Positions 6,049 to 6,244 of a stretch of DNA of 6,244 nucleotides are shown one piece after another. A model generated the notes under the pieces. It was not told where the DNA came from and searched no databases. It saw only the letters and a list, made by a program, of their open reading frames with translations. The DNA is from Deinococcales bacterium. Lineage in GTDB: Bacteria; Deinococcota; Deinococci; Deinococcales; Deinococcaceae. The DNA lies in NCBI GenBank assembly GCA_014378225.1, contig JACMOA010000260.1, positions 1 to 6,244 of the forward strand, written 5' to 3'. The translations under genes and the position numbers were made by a program. How positions within the stretch are numbered: position 1 is the stretch's first letter; the number at the start of each line of letters is the position of its first letter.

Positions 6049-6244
6049 ATGCCGAAAATTATTGAGCTGGCTCAGAGCGCAGGAACCTTCAACACCCTGA
6101 TAACCGCCGTGAAAGCCGCCGGACTCGAGGGCGCACTGAATGGAGACGGACCCTTTACCGTTTTTGCCCCCACCGATGAAGCCTTTGCTCAAGTGCCGCA
6201 GGACGCGCTAAATGCACTGCTAACAGATAAGGACAAGCTTACCA
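6049..6244 (+). CDS. Fasciclin (FAS1) domain protein, 3' end outside window
   Basis: The first 65 codons are visible before the window ends. The sequence shows the opening of a FAS1 domain: a helix starting [20 protein letters not shown], then a variable turn, then the hallmark [17 protein letters not shown], matching the family's TVFAPTNxAF signature. It continues to the helix and strand that precede the second conserved block. There is no signal peptide or lipobox, so this would be a short cytoplasmic-type single-domain fasciclin unless exported another way. FAS1 domains usually mediate adhesion or matrix contacts, but the role of the short bacterial forms is poorly defined. A full domain needs about 130-140 residues, so roughly half is missing. 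The gene is divergent from luxS. Confidence 0.9.
   Translation, partial: MPKIIELAQSAGTFNTLITAVKAAGLEGALNGDGPFTVFAPTDEAFAQVPQDALNALLTDKDKLT

Overview
The window probably comes from a bacterium of the Deinococcus-Thermus group, something like Deinococcus or Meiothermus. This is inferred from three things: a Deinococcus-like LuxS, promoter -10 boxes placed almost against start codons (leaderless-style expression, known from Deinococcus), and overall gene style. No rRNA or other decisive marker is present, so the assignment is tentative. The genes look like ordinary chromosomal genes. I see no transposase, phage gene, CRISPR array or tRNA.

Layout. At 4-43 an intrinsic terminator closes a + strand gene lying to the left of the window. 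Two minus-strand genes follow. Counting in the direction of transcription, the first is a polytopic membrane protein with DoxX-like features (3511 to 2411), which has its own terminator. The second is a secreted GH16 beta-glucanase (laminarinase type) with two C-terminal carbohydrate-binding-like domains (2199 to 208), which has its own promoter-like -10 box, a strong ribosome binding site and two strong hairpins after the stop. A 521-bp gap (3512-4032) separates the membrane protein gene from a divergent + strand metallophosphoesterase gene (4033-5262). That gap holds a 71-bp imperfect inverted repeat of MITE/REP type. The phosphoesterase gene converges on luxS (5832 to 5350), the S-ribosylhomocysteine lyase of the activated methyl cycle and AI-2 synthesis. 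Between luxS and a divergent fasciclin-domain gene (from 6049, cut by the window end) lies a triple direct repeat with the core TAGATGAAGCTC.

How the genes work together. They do not form an obvious pathway or operon; each appears to have its own transcription signals. The glucanase acts outside the cell on beta-glucans. LuxS and the phosphoesterase are cytoplasmic. The membrane protein and fasciclin protein have no defined role here.

Most striking feature. The palindrome CTCGAG occurs 45 times by hand count in 6244 bp, where 1-2 would be expected by chance. It is spread through coding and non-coding DNA on a genome-wide-looking pattern, comparable in kind to the HIP1 octamer of cyanobacteria. 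It is at least as dense between genes as within them, so codon or amino-acid use alone does not explain it.
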